DNA of 27,258 nucleotides. Origin: Syntrophomonas sp964422685 (lineage in GTDB: Bacteria > Bacillota > Syntrophomonadia > Syntrophomonadales > Syntrophomonadaceae). The stretch lies in assembly GCA_964422685.1 (NCBI GenBank), contig CAYRCG010000009.1:1-27258 (forward strand), given 5' to 3'. This document shows positions 15,951-23,528 of this stretch, in pieces. The position numbers and the translations under genes were made by a program. Position 1 is the stretch's first letter. Each line of letters starts with the position of its first letter. The notes under the pieces are model-generated. The model ran no database searches and was not told the origin of the DNA. It saw nothing but the letters and a program-made list of their open reading frames with translations.

Positions 15951-15991
15951 GAGGACACAAAAGGACCGTCCCCTTGTGTCCCCTTGTGTCC
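15951..15991. repeat. GGACACAA-type hairpin repeat after spoIIP
   Basis: GGACACAA and TTGTGTCC flank AAGGACCGTCCCC (15953-15981), giving an imperfect hairpin whose inner part is GGAC C GTCC with a 2x2 internal loop. The right arm is repeated in tandem (CCCCTTGTGTC twice, up to 15991). From memory, similar GGGGAC...TTGTGTCC units are interspersed in several anaerobe genomes, in the style of REP/RAYT-mobilised elements. Its location one base past the spoIIP stop lets it serve as a terminator. Confidence 0.6.
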
Positions 15992-15992
15992 T

Positions 15993-17051
15993 TTATTTAC
16001 TAGTTCCGCGGTTTAGCAGGTAATAACCCCCCATAACAGCAGCTAACACAACTATTATCATCAATATTGTTGTTCCGGCAGCTCGGTTTTCACCGCCGGC
16101 GAATGGTTTTTTCGCTGCCGGGGCCTGATCTACGGGATTAGTTGAGTAGCCTAGCACAGTAGGAAGTGCTTCCGCGAATAAAGCTACACCCTTTTCCGCT
16201 TCATCCTTTTTGTTCGTATGGGCCCCCACTTCAACCAATATCGCCCGCGGGCTAAGATCCTGGTTAAAATCGCCCTTGCTGATTAGGATACCATTAGACA
16301 AACCTGGCGACTTTTTATCCATTACAGACTTGATTCTTTTAGCATATTCTAGGTTGTTTTTCATATTAGGATTGCTCCGTCCTATTACTAATTTAACCTT
16401 GGTAACATCTTTACCGTTAACTTGAGCCTGGTACTGCGAGGCCGGAACCGCATCTCTATGAACATCTATTATACTATCAGGCGATTTTCTTAAAAGGCTA
16501 GCAACAGTCCTCCGAGAACGATTATAGGCATTAATATCATGCGGGTTATGGTTGTTTTTGTTATATTGCACAGTAAATCCGAGCTTTTGCAGTTTATCGG
16601 CCATTACCTGTCCCACATCATAAATGCCACCATTTCCTTCGATACTTTCTTTTCCGTCACCTGAAATGTACGATTCATCACTATGGGTATGATAAATTGC
16701 TATAACGGGCTGCCTCCCGGCTACAACCGGTTGTTCCATATTGTCATTAAATATCCAGGCATTATCCTTATTATCATGGTTTAGCACCGGCATTTTTTCT
16801 TCCCCCTGATATTTGCAACGAGCGGTATCACCTATTATTTCTTTAACCCTGTACCTGCCGTTGCTGCCGCTGATATATTCATCGCCGATGTATATCTTGC
16901 TGCCTGTCTCATGAATTACATTGTTGTTTTCATCCACTAAGGTAAAGTGTTCTCCCGGTGGCTGTTCTTCGTAGGCAGCCGAAATAGTGCCTCCCCCGAA
17001 ACAAATCCCCATAATAAGGATTAGGGAAAAGAGTATAAAGCGTTTAAACAT
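15993..17051 (-). CDS. spoIIP: Stage II sporulation protein P (peptidoglycan hydrolase of engulfment)
   Basis: SpoIIP cleaves septal peptidoglycan with SpoIID and SpoIIM during forespore engulfment. It has 352 residues: an N-terminal signal or anchor (FILFSLILIMGICFGGG, 5-21), then an extracytoplasmic domain with the zinc-amidase-like motif IYHTHSDESY (His121, His123, Glu126) and the late VEVGAHTN motif. An additional hydrophobic C-terminal segment (about 328-347, TTILMIIVVLAAVMGGYYLL) suggests a second anchor. The frame opens further upstream, but ATG 17051 is preceded by GGGGGTG, and a signal peptide starts there. It overlaps the stop of the DUF1614 gene by eight bases, so the two are coupled. 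Confidence 0.93.
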   Translation of the reverse strand: MFKRFILFSLILIMGICFGGGTISAAYEEQPPGEHFTLVDENNNVIHETGSKIYIGDEYISGSNGRYRVKEIIGDTARCKYQGEEKMPVLNHDNKDNAWIFNDNMEQPVVAGRQPVIAIYHTHSDESYISGDGKESIEGNGGIYDVGQVMADKLQKLGFTVQYNKNNHNPHDINAYNRSRRTVASLLRKSPDSIIDVHRDAVPASQYQAQVNGKDVTKVKLVIGRSNPNMKNNLEYAKRIKSVMDKKSPGLSNGILISKGDFNQDLSPRAILVEVGAHTNKKDEAEKGVALFAEALPTVLGYSTNPVDQAPAAKKPFAGGENRAAGTTILMIIVVLAAVMGGYYLLNRGTSK

Positions 17052-17802
17052 TTTGAGCACCCCCATTTTCACCACTATCCTTTCCGTTATCACCGGCACT
17101 TTCTTTTATCCCGGTTTCCTCATCAGGAAGCGGCTTCTGGGCAACTTCAGGTTCCCGCAAGTTTTTTAACAGTTCTTCCGGTCTATCTTCTGTGTCCGGC
17201 CCGCCTTGTACTCTTTCCAGGGTTTCGCCGATTAATTCGGCTAGCAGTACAGCGATTATCCCGGCCAGGATTAAGGAGTCGAAAGCACCAGCACCACCAA
17301 CATGTACCATCCCCCGTATTCCACTACGAAGTAAATATACATATTGTCCTACATCCAAGGCCAAGACCCCTATTACAGCAGCAAAAAAAGCCCCTCTACG
17401 GGAACGGCCGGCTAGATATCCGACGATTCCGGCAACAAGGGGGTAAATGTAGATAGGGTCGATAAAAATAGTCTCCGGCTCTGCTCCCAGGAAACGAGCC
17501 GCCAGAAAAAGGACCAAGGCGGTTACTGCTGCTGCCAGGAGAGCCCTTATTTTCTCAAAGGAAGTACCCGCACCGATTATTAAGTAAATAGCCAGGCCAA
17601 CGGCAATTATTCCACCCAAATTTATGGTCACCCTGGCACCGAAGGGGATATCAATAAAACTTCCCACAATAATAAGGGCTATTAGCCCTAGGGCCGCCCT
17701 ATCGCTTAAACGCAGGCGGTCCAAAACTCGGTGTGCCACCCCAAAATAGATTAATATGGACACCACTACCAAAGCAATGAGTCCTAAAGGGAAATTCGCC
17801 AT
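17044..17802 (-). CDS. DUF1614 family membrane protein
   Basis: A 252-residue polytopic membrane protein of unknown function, resembling DUF1614. It has about six to seven hydrophobic segments from PLGLIALVVVSILIYFGV to LILAGIIAVLLAELIGE. Between the last two lies a family-like loop, VHVGGAGAFDSLILAGI. A hydrophilic, acidic C-terminal tail of about 50 residues follows. ATG 17802 is preferred over the GTG at 17811, which lies inside the Shine-Dalgarno AAAGGGTGG. Its end overlaps the start of spoIIP by eight bases, so the two are expressed together. That argues for a role in engulfment or at the sporulation membrane. The role is inferred from context only. Confidence 0.75.
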   Translation of the reverse strand: MANFPLGLIALVVVSILIYFGVAHRVLDRLRLSDRAALGLIALIIVGSFIDIPFGARVTINLGGIIAVGLAIYLIIGAGTSFEKIRALLAAAVTALVLFLAARFLGAEPETIFIDPIYIYPLVAGIVGYLAGRSRRGAFFAAVIGVLALDVGQYVYLLRSGIRGMVHVGGAGAFDSLILAGIIAVLLAELIGETLERVQGGPDTEDRPEELLKNLREPEVAQKPLPDEETGIKESAGDNGKDSGENGGAQNV

Positions 17803-18057
17803 TAGTTCCACCCTTTCATAAAGAAATTAGCTCTAATTAGCCTTTCCCTTTCTGCTTTGAATTATGTGGTAATTTCACCTACTCCCCAACAATAGTTGCA
17901 TACAGCGTTACGGGCCCTGGTAAATGGGTCACAAAAGGTCGCGGGCTGGCGTTATTCTTATTATTTTTTGGAATCAATAACGGTAATCCAGGTGTGGTAT
18001 TGAACGGAAGGAAATGCACTAAGCATTCTTAAAAGAGGTTCTGACATCCGAGCCGGT

Positions 18058-19101
18058 TCACCGAATAGACCAGTGGCTCGGGTCAATTCCCCGCAGGCGG
18101 AGGTATTCGGCGGTCTCTCCCAGGATTATTAAAGGTTTCCGGCGTATTTCTTGCAAATCACGGGCTCCGCACAGGAGGAAAACCGATTTCAATCGATAGA
18201 AAAACCCACTTAAACTCTGGTCCAGAGTCTCCAACCCTCCGGTAACAAAGGCTTTTAGTAAAGGTGCAGCCATGCCTATTAAGTCTGCTCCCAGAGCCAA
18301 TGCCTTGCCGGCATCAAGAGCGCTTCTGATTCCCCCGGAAGCTATTACCTGTTTAACGGGCATTTGTGTTACCTCTATTAGACTTATGGCGGTGGGAATT
18401 CCCCAGGTATCCAATTCACCGGCAAAATTCCCCCCCCTTTGATCTTCGATGACAATGAAATTCGTTCCTCCTTGCCCGCCACAATCAATAATTTCTATTC
18501 CCGCCTCATACAAACACTGGGCGGATTCCCGGCTAAAGCCAAAACCGACCTCCTTGGCGATAACCGGAACCGGAGATTCACCTGCAATACGACGCACATT
18601 ATCCAAAATGCCCTTAAATCTCCGATCACCTTCCGCCATTGCCAACTCCTGCACCACATTAAAGTGTAGCTGCAGAGCGTCTGCTGATATCATTCTGATA
18701 GCTTCCAAGGCCTCTTCTACCCTGCACGCAGCATTCATATTAGCCAGTATTATCCCATTAGGGTTTATATCCCTGACTATACTAAAAGAAGGACTAGCTT
18801 CCGGCGATTCTAAGGCAATGCTTTGCGAGCCAACAGCCATAGGCAGTCTATATTTAAGAGCCATACGAGCTAATGCCCTATTAATAGCCATAGCCTGAGC
18901 GGTCCCACCGGTAAGGGCATTTACTATAAGGGGATATTGCACTTCTTTGTTAAGAAAACTAAGGCTTAAATCAATCTCCTCGAGGTTCAATTCCGGTAGC
19001 GAATTATTAATAAACCTTATGTCCTCAAATCCGGGGCTGACTGGACCGTCATTTAGCCTATTGGCTATTACCAGGTGCTCTGATTTTCGTTGTTTTCTGA
19101 T
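18058..19101 (-). CDS. fni: Type 2 isopentenyl-diphosphate delta-isomerase with ATC start
   Basis: FMN-dependent isomerase interconverting IPP and DMAPP, 347 residues at the proposed start. The conserved N-terminus RKQRKSEHL...GFEDIRF.NNSLPELNLEEIDL is encoded upstream of the first canonical start (TTG 18990) in the same frame. Between the preceding in-frame stops and this segment there is no ATG, GTG or TTG. The codon at 19099-19101 is ATC, eight bases after GGGGAGG, exactly where the family's Met sits. Other motifs: NALTGGT, AVGSQSIAL, QLHFNVVQE (NxxQE), AKEVGFG, DCGGQGGTNF, and ASGGIRSALD. It overlaps the end of mobA by 34 bases. Confidence 0.93.
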   Translation of the reverse strand: MRKQRKSEHLVIANRLNDGPVSPGFEDIRFINNSLPELNLEEIDLSLSFLNKEVQYPLIVNALTGGTAQAMAINRALARMALKYRLPMAVGSQSIALESPEASPSFSIVRDINPNGIILANMNAACRVEEALEAIRMISADALQLHFNVVQELAMAEGDRRFKGILDNVRRIAGESPVPVIAKEVGFGFSRESAQCLYEAGIEIIDCGGQGGTNFIVIEDQRGGNFAGELDTWGIPTAISLIEVTQMPVKQVIASGGIRSALDAGKALALGADLIGMAAPLLKAFVTGGLETLDQSLSGFFYRLKSVFLLCGARDLQEIRRKPLIILGETAEYLRLRGIDPSHWSIR

Positions 19102-19697
19102 GCAATCAACCTCCCCGCCATTTCCCGGGCTATGTCCAGTGCTCCGGGATCATTAACGTTGAAGAATATTTCCCTTGGGTTACCGAACCGGACAAATTCT
19201 TCCTCCTGAATAACCAAGGCATTTAATTCCTCTTTAAAGATGCGGATTAGTTTCAACCTTTGGTTTTCTAAACAAGAGGTGAATAGCGGCAAACATTTGC
19301 GATGATATACAGCCGATGTCGGCTGTAGCTGCAAATTAATACGGGGTACGACGCTGTCATATTTCTCCAGTTTGCGCAGCATATAATCAACTACCGATAA
19401 TTCTATAAAAGGCACATCACAGCCCAGCAGAAATATCTCATCGTTGCTAGCGTGATATAACGCTGAATGAATACCGCTTACCGGTCCCTGCCGGGGGTAA
19501 ACATCAGGAAATACCGGCACACCCAGATGCATATACGGTTCGGGGTCATTGCTTATTATAATAGTTTCTGCAAAATAGTCCCCGAACTTTTTAATAATAA
19601 TCTCAATAGCCGTTAGCGTAGTTATTTGGGCAAACGCTTTATTAAACTTCATACGTGAGCTTTTGCCCCCGGCCAGAATTATACCACTTGCTTTCAT
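19068..19697 (-). CDS. mobA: Molybdenum cofactor guanylyltransferase-like nucleotidyltransferase
   Basis: Would attach GMP to molybdopterin. A 209-residue protein with the nucleotidyltransferase signature LAGGKSSRMKFNKAF (8-22), followed by FPDVYPRQGPVSGIHSAL and GCDVPFIEL (metal-binding Asp), the MobA order. The frame begins with GTG 19703, but AAAGGA is too close to it. ATG 19697, seven bases on, is preferred. Its tail overlaps fni by 34 bases, and the coding frames differ, so both are genuine. No molybdoenzyme or other moa/moe gene lies in the window. A different sugar- or cofactor-nucleotidyltransferase role remains possible. Confidence 0.88.
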   Translation of the reverse strand: MKASGIILAGGKSSRMKFNKAFAQITTLTAIEIIIKKFGDYFAETIIISNDPEPYMHLGVPVFPDVYPRQGPVSGIHSALYHASNDEIFLLGCDVPFIELSVVDYMLRKLEKYDSVVPRINLQLQPTSAVYHRKCLPLFTSCLENQRLKLIRIFKEELNALVIQEEEFVRFGNPREIFFNVNDPGALDIAREMAGRLIASENNENQSTW

Positions 19698-19714
19698 AGG
19701 CACATCCTTTGTAA

Positions 19715-19742
19715 ATTAAGAAAGGCTGCCGGAGACAGCCTT
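19715..19742 (-). terminator. Terminator-like hairpin after the fmdB-like gene
   Basis: Minus strand: AAGGCTG, loop TCTCCGG, CAGCCTT, then TCTTAATTT. It starts inside the stop codon of the frameshift-corrected FmdB frame and separates that operon from mobA-fni. Confidence 0.6.
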
Positions 19743-19967
19743 ATAACCTCATTGGGCACCCATTGTTGCTACATCCTGAGCAGCAGCCACCCGAGAAAGA
19801 TGGCTTATCTGCCTGCACTCCCCTGCGCGTAGTTTAAAAGGAGAGTATAGTTTTTTTAAATTGGATGAATCACACTCCGGGCAATGAACCTTGTCTTTGT
19901 CAATATAAGCAAGCATTTTGTCGAAAGATTTACCGCAATCCTGACATTCAAAGTCAAATATAGGCAT
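19741..19967 (-). CDS. FmdB-family zinc ribbon protein, frameshifted
   Basis: A small regulatory-type zinc ribbon protein. The N-terminus MPIFDFECQDCGKSF...VHCPECDSS supplies two CxxC pairs. The uninterrupted frame ends at 19749 with an unrelated-looking tail (72 residues). From about 19820 the other frame instead encodes KPSFSGGCCSGCSNNGCPMRL with a stop at 19741, which is the Cys/Gly-rich ending typical of short FmdB proteins. Adding one G to the GGGG run (19820-19823 on the plus strand) joins the two parts into a 75-residue protein. So either a base was lost, in the genome or in the sequence data, or there is frameshifting. Strong Shine-Dalgarno AGGAG before the ATG. It lies 22 bases after ispH-rpsA. 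Confidence 0.8.
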
Positions 19968-19989
19968 TTTACTTATCTCCTATAATACT

Positions 19990-22107
19990 TTAAATATCAT
20001 CTTCCTGGTTTTCCAGGTATTCTTGTGCTTCTTGGTTCTCTAGTTCGTTCAGTGCTTCCTTCAGAGAGAGTCCTATTCTCTTTTCTTCCGGGTCTATGCT
20101 AAGTATTTTTATTTTTATCCTTTCGTTAACTTCAACCGCATCCTCCGGTTTCTCCACTCTATGGTTAGCCAATTGGGAGATGTGAACCAAGCCGTCAACC
20201 CCGGCCTCAATCTCTACAAAGGCTCCGAAGGGAGCTATCCGCACCACTGTGCCTTCGATAATATCTCCTTCATGGAACTTCTCCATTACTATTTCCCATG
20301 GGCTTTTAAGCAATTTTTTTCGGCTAAGGGAAACCCTTTCTTTTTCTCTATCCAAGGCCAAAATGTAGGTGTCTATTTCTTCACCTTCCTGCAAAACATC
20401 GGAAGGTTGCTCAATTCTGGTATGAGCGATCTCTGAAACATGCAAAAGACCTTCATAGCCGCCTAAATCGATAAAGGCACCATAATCTACCAGTCGCTTA
20501 ATCCGCCCTTGGCGAATCTGTCCTTCCTCAATTTCTTCCCAAAACTGTTTTTTAAGTTTGGCTTTTTCCGCGGCTACTAATTCCTTGCGCGAAAGCACTA
20601 TCTGGGAACCCCTTCTCTTATTGCGGTTAAATTCAATGATTTTGAAAGATAGTTCCCTACCGATGTATTCATCTAGGTTTTTAACATAGCCATCTTCAAC
20701 ATGAGAAGCAGGCAAAAATGCCACTATTCCTACATCAACCAACAGCCCGCCTTTAACGCTGCCGGTGACAGTACCAGCAATGACTTTCCCCTCTTTAAAG
20801 CTTTCTTCTAAATCATCCATAAGTATTTTGGTATCGACTTTCTTTTTAGAAAGTAGGATAGTGCCATCGTCATCCCATTTTAATACCATTACTTCTATCT
20901 CATCGCCAACTTCGACCAATTCCTTAGCGGAATCTATATCCTGTAAAGACATTTCCCGAAGAGGGATAATTCCTTCTGATTTGCCTCCAACATCCACCAT
21001 TACTTCATCATCTAAGACCTGGATAACCTTGCCCTTTATTACATCTCCTTTATTGGGAGTGGCAAAGTCGGCCATCTCGGCCTCTAGTTTGGCAAAAGAC
21101 TCTTCGCTAACCTGCGTTTCTTCCGCCGGGGCCTGTTCTATTGGTGGTGTTTCTTCTGCCGCTGTCTCTGCTGCTACCTCTCCTATTGTTGTTTCTTCTG
21201 CGGCAGGCCCTTCATTGTTAGGGTTCATTTCCTGTCCACTCGCCTGTGTTTCTTCCAGCACCTTCTCATCCTCATACAACGTCATCCTATCCAATACCTC
21301 CTTAATTATCCAATCCGGAGTTGAAGCACCAGCGGTCACCCCGAGTTTAGATATACCATCCAACCATTCCGCTTTTATCTCTGATGCCTTTTGTATTCGA
21401 TATGTCCTTACTCCGGTTTTTTTACACTCCTCACTCAGAGTGCGGGTGTTTGAGCTTTTTGGGTCACCGATTACCAGCATTAAGTCAACTTCCCTACTTA
21501 ATTCCCTGGCCGTTTCCTGCCGGCTCTTGGTAGCCGAACATATAGTATTAAAGATCTCTAGTTCCCGGCATTTGTTTTTTAAAGCCTTCGCTATCCTTTG
21601 ATACTCACTTTCATCTTTGGTGGTTTGGGAAAGTAAAGCCGCCTTTTTTAATACAGGTAACTCAGCAACATCGGCAGCACTGGAAATTACAATAGCGTCC
21701 CGGCCACACCATCCCAGTATTCCCTCAACTTCGGGATGCTTCGCGTCCCCGAAAATAACTATTTCATAATCTTCACCTCTTAACCGGGTCACTACTTCAT
21801 GAATCCTTTTTACTAAAACACAGGTAGCATCTCTTATAACAAAACCAAGTTCATCAGCTCGTTCTATCACCTCAGGGGTAGTGCCGTGGGAACGTATTAT
21901 TAAACCAGCCGGTTTTACTTTGATATCTTCCGGCATACCAATCGGTTCTATGCCCTTTTGGCGAAAATGGTTAACCACTTCGTCGTTGTGTACCAGCGGT
22001 CCCAAGCTAAACCATTTTATGGTATCTCCGGCGGCTTCCTCCGCCATTTTTACCGCATTTCTTACCCCCGCGCAGAATCCTGCGTTTCGCGCAAGTGTTA
22101 TTTGCAA
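19990..22107 (-). CDS. ispH: IspH-ribosomal protein S1 fusion
   Basis: A 705-residue two-part protein. Residues 1-280 are HMBPP reductase (IspH/LytB), the last step of the MEP pathway. The iron-sulfur ligands are Cys12 (GFCAGV), Cys96 (DATCVLV) and Cys190 (TICSATKSRQE). HPE at 124-126 supplies the catalytic Glu126, and His40 and His74 are present. An acidic, Ala/Glu-rich linker spans 281-352. Residues 353-690 are four S1 RNA-binding domains (starting near GDVIKGKV, GKVIAGTV, GQIRQGRI and GDIIEGTV), as in rpsA. The fusion is established in Clostridia. Start is TTG with GAGGT eight bases upstream. It sits in the aroF-to-fmdB gene run. Confidence 0.96.
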   Translation of the reverse strand: MQITLARNAGFCAGVRNAVKMAEEAAGDTIKWFSLGPLVHNDEVVNHFRQKGIEPIGMPEDIKVKPAGLIIRSHGTTPEVIERADELGFVIRDATCVLVKRIHEVVTRLRGEDYEIVIFGDAKHPEVEGILGWCGRDAIVISSAADVAELPVLKKAALLSQTTKDESEYQRIAKALKNKCRELEIFNTICSATKSRQETARELSREVDLMLVIGDPKSSNTRTLSEECKKTGVRTYRIQKASEIKAEWLDGISKLGVTAGASTPDWIIKEVLDRMTLYEDEKVLEETQASGQEMNPNNEGPAAEETTIGEVAAETAAEETPPIEQAPAEETQVSEESFAKLEAEMADFATPNKGDVIKGKVIQVLDDEVMVDVGGKSEGIIPLREMSLQDIDSAKELVEVGDEIEVMVLKWDDDGTILLSKKKVDTKILMDDLEESFKEGKVIAGTVTGSVKGGLLVDVGIVAFLPASHVEDGYVKNLDEYIGRELSFKIIEFNRNKRRGSQIVLSRKELVAAEKAKLKKQFWEEIEEGQIRQGRIKRLVDYGAFIDLGGYEGLLHVSEIAHTRIEQPSDVLQEGEEIDTYILALDREKERVSLSRKKLLKSPWEIVMEKFHEGDIIEGTVVRIAPFGAFVEIEAGVDGLVHISQLANHRVEKPEDAVEVNERIKIKILSIDPEEKRIGLSLKEALNELENQEAQEYLENQEDDI

Positions 22108-22124
22108 TTTATTTACCTCACAGA

Positions 22125-22151
22125 CATTATTACTATTCAGTAATAATAATG
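22125..22151. promoter_or_regulatory. A/T-rich hairpin between plsC and ispH-rpsA
   Basis: CATTATTACT, loop ATTC, AGTAATAATAATG forms a near-perfect stem with a 3-base slip, just upstream of the ispH Shine-Dalgarno sequence. It has no G/C core, so it is unlikely to be a terminator. It could affect translation or mRNA stability. Confidence 0.3.
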
Positions 22152-22170
22152 TTAAATCCTTCTTTATTCT

Positions 22171-22761
22171 TCAATTTTCCAAAAGAAGATTAATTTTAAC
22201 CATAATTTCGCCGCTTAACCTTTCTAAAGCAGCTGAATTTACCTTTCCCTGATATTCGTTTAGCCCAATGGGTTCCCCTACCTTAACTATTAAAGGACGA
22301 AACCACCCCAAGGGGAGAATTCTATTAGTGCCTACACAAGCCACAGGTATAACCGGTGCCCCGGATTTGAGGGCTATTAGAGCCACCCCCGCCTGGGCTT
22401 TTAAGTCCTCACCCTTCAAATTTCGCATCCCTTCGGGGAATATACCTAACACTTTCCCTTCTTCTAAAACCAACAGGGCCGTCTTAATAGCGTTTCTATC
22501 AGCAATACCCCTCTTTACCGGGAAAGCGTTAAGGTTTTTTATTAGAAAACCCAATATAGGGTAATTAAACAACTCGGCTTTGGCCATAAAGTTTATCGGG
22601 CGGTTGATCGCTAAAGCTACTACTATAGCATCCCAATAACTGACATGGTTAGCGGCTAGGATTAATGGACCTTTTTCTACTATATTATGTAATCCTTCCG
22701 ATTTCAAACCGAATAATGAAAAAAGTACCCGAAAAATAGCCCTAAGGGATGAATACAACAT
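22171..22761 (-). CDS. plsC: 1-acyl-sn-glycerol-3-phosphate acyltransferase
   Basis: Adds the second acyl chain to lysophosphatidic acid. A 196-residue protein with the acyltransferase motif NHVSYWD (His39, Asp44: HX4D), KAELFNYPILG, and FPEG at 108-111. A hydrophobic N-terminal region (LRAIFRVLFSLFGL) suits membrane attachment. ATG 22761 is one base past the cmk stop, with GGGAGG upstream, so it is coupled to cmk. The pair cmk-plsC is common in Clostridia. PlsC complements PlsY and GpsA elsewhere in the window. Confidence 0.95.
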   Translation of the reverse strand: MLYSSLRAIFRVLFSLFGLKSEGLHNIVEKGPLILAANHVSYWDAIVVALAINRPINFMAKAELFNYPILGFLIKNLNAFPVKRGIADRNAIKTALLVLEEGKVLGIFPEGMRNLKGEDLKAQAGVALIALKSGAPVIPVACVGTNRILPLGWFRPLIVKVGEPIGLNEYQGKVNSAALERLSGEIMVKINLLLEN

Positions 22762-22762
22762 C

Positions 22763-23419
22763 CTAATCCTCCCGGATAATTGATAGGACCTCCCCGATGA
22801 CCTCTTCTAGGGTCATTTCATCGGTATCTATCACAATAGAATCCGGCAAAATCTTGAGAGCTCCTACTTCACGCCGGGTATCATCATCATCACGTTTCTT
22901 TATTTCATTTATTATTGAATCGAATTTCTCTTCATAACCTTGAGTTTTCATTTCTTCCAAGCGGCGGCGGGCCCTTTCTGGTATACTAGCGGTTAAAAAA
23001 AACTTGAAGTCGGCATCGGGCAGCACACATTCCCCGATATCCCTCCCGTCCATCACTACTGAATGGTTGCGCGCCATTTCCTGCTGTCGTTGCACCATTA
23101 ATTGCCGAATTGAAGGGTAGGAAGCTAATTTAGATACGAAAGAATTAACTTGAGGTGAGCGTATCTCCTCGCTCACATCCAAGCTATCGCAAAATACCTT
23201 TTGTCGGGAATCGTCTTTTTGAAAATGAATGTGTGTGTTAGCGGTGAGTTCGTAGAGGGCTTTTTCATCATCAAGGTTTATCCCCGTTTGCAACGCTTTC
23301 CAGGTAAGGCTTCGGTACATAGCCCCGGTATCGATATATATATATGACATTATTTGGGACAAAGTCCTGGCCACGGTGCTTTTACCCGCACCGGCTGGTC
23401 CGTCAATAGCAATCTTCAT
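22763..23419 (-). CDS. cmk: Cytidylate kinase
   Basis: Phosphorylates CMP and dCMP with ATP. A 218-residue protein with P-loop GPAGAGKST near residues 7-15, YIDTGAMYRSLTW (CMP binding), and GRDIGECVLPDADFKFFL. The open frame starts 13 codons upstream (ATG 23458), but the family begins MKIAIDGPAG. GGTGG lies four and seven bases before two consecutive ATGs (23422, 23419); the second has better spacing. It follows aroA by about 109 bases and is coupled to plsC. Confidence 0.95.
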   Translation of the reverse strand: MKIAIDGPAGAGKSTVARTLSQIMSYIYIDTGAMYRSLTWKALQTGINLDDEKALYELTANTHIHFQKDDSRQKVFCDSLDVSEEIRSPQVNSFVSKLASYPSIRQLMVQRQQEMARNHSVVMDGRDIGECVLPDADFKFFLTASIPERARRRLEEMKTQGYEEKFDSIINEIKKRDDDDTRREVGALKILPDSIVIDTDEMTLEEVIGEVLSIIRED

Positions 23420-23528
23420 CATCAAACCACCCAAAATTCTTACCCTATATTTTAGCATAAGCCCCGGTGCAGGGGAAGTAAATTCATAGGAATCTTAGCG
23501 GTAATTATAGATCGGGTTATGAAGTGAG

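Noticed and set aside
20765..21601. Plus-strand open frame of 278 codons, Ser/Thr/Pro-rich
   Set aside because: It is antisense to ispH-rpsA and its composition mirrors the acidic linker and S1 codons. It has no family motif and no ribosome binding site.
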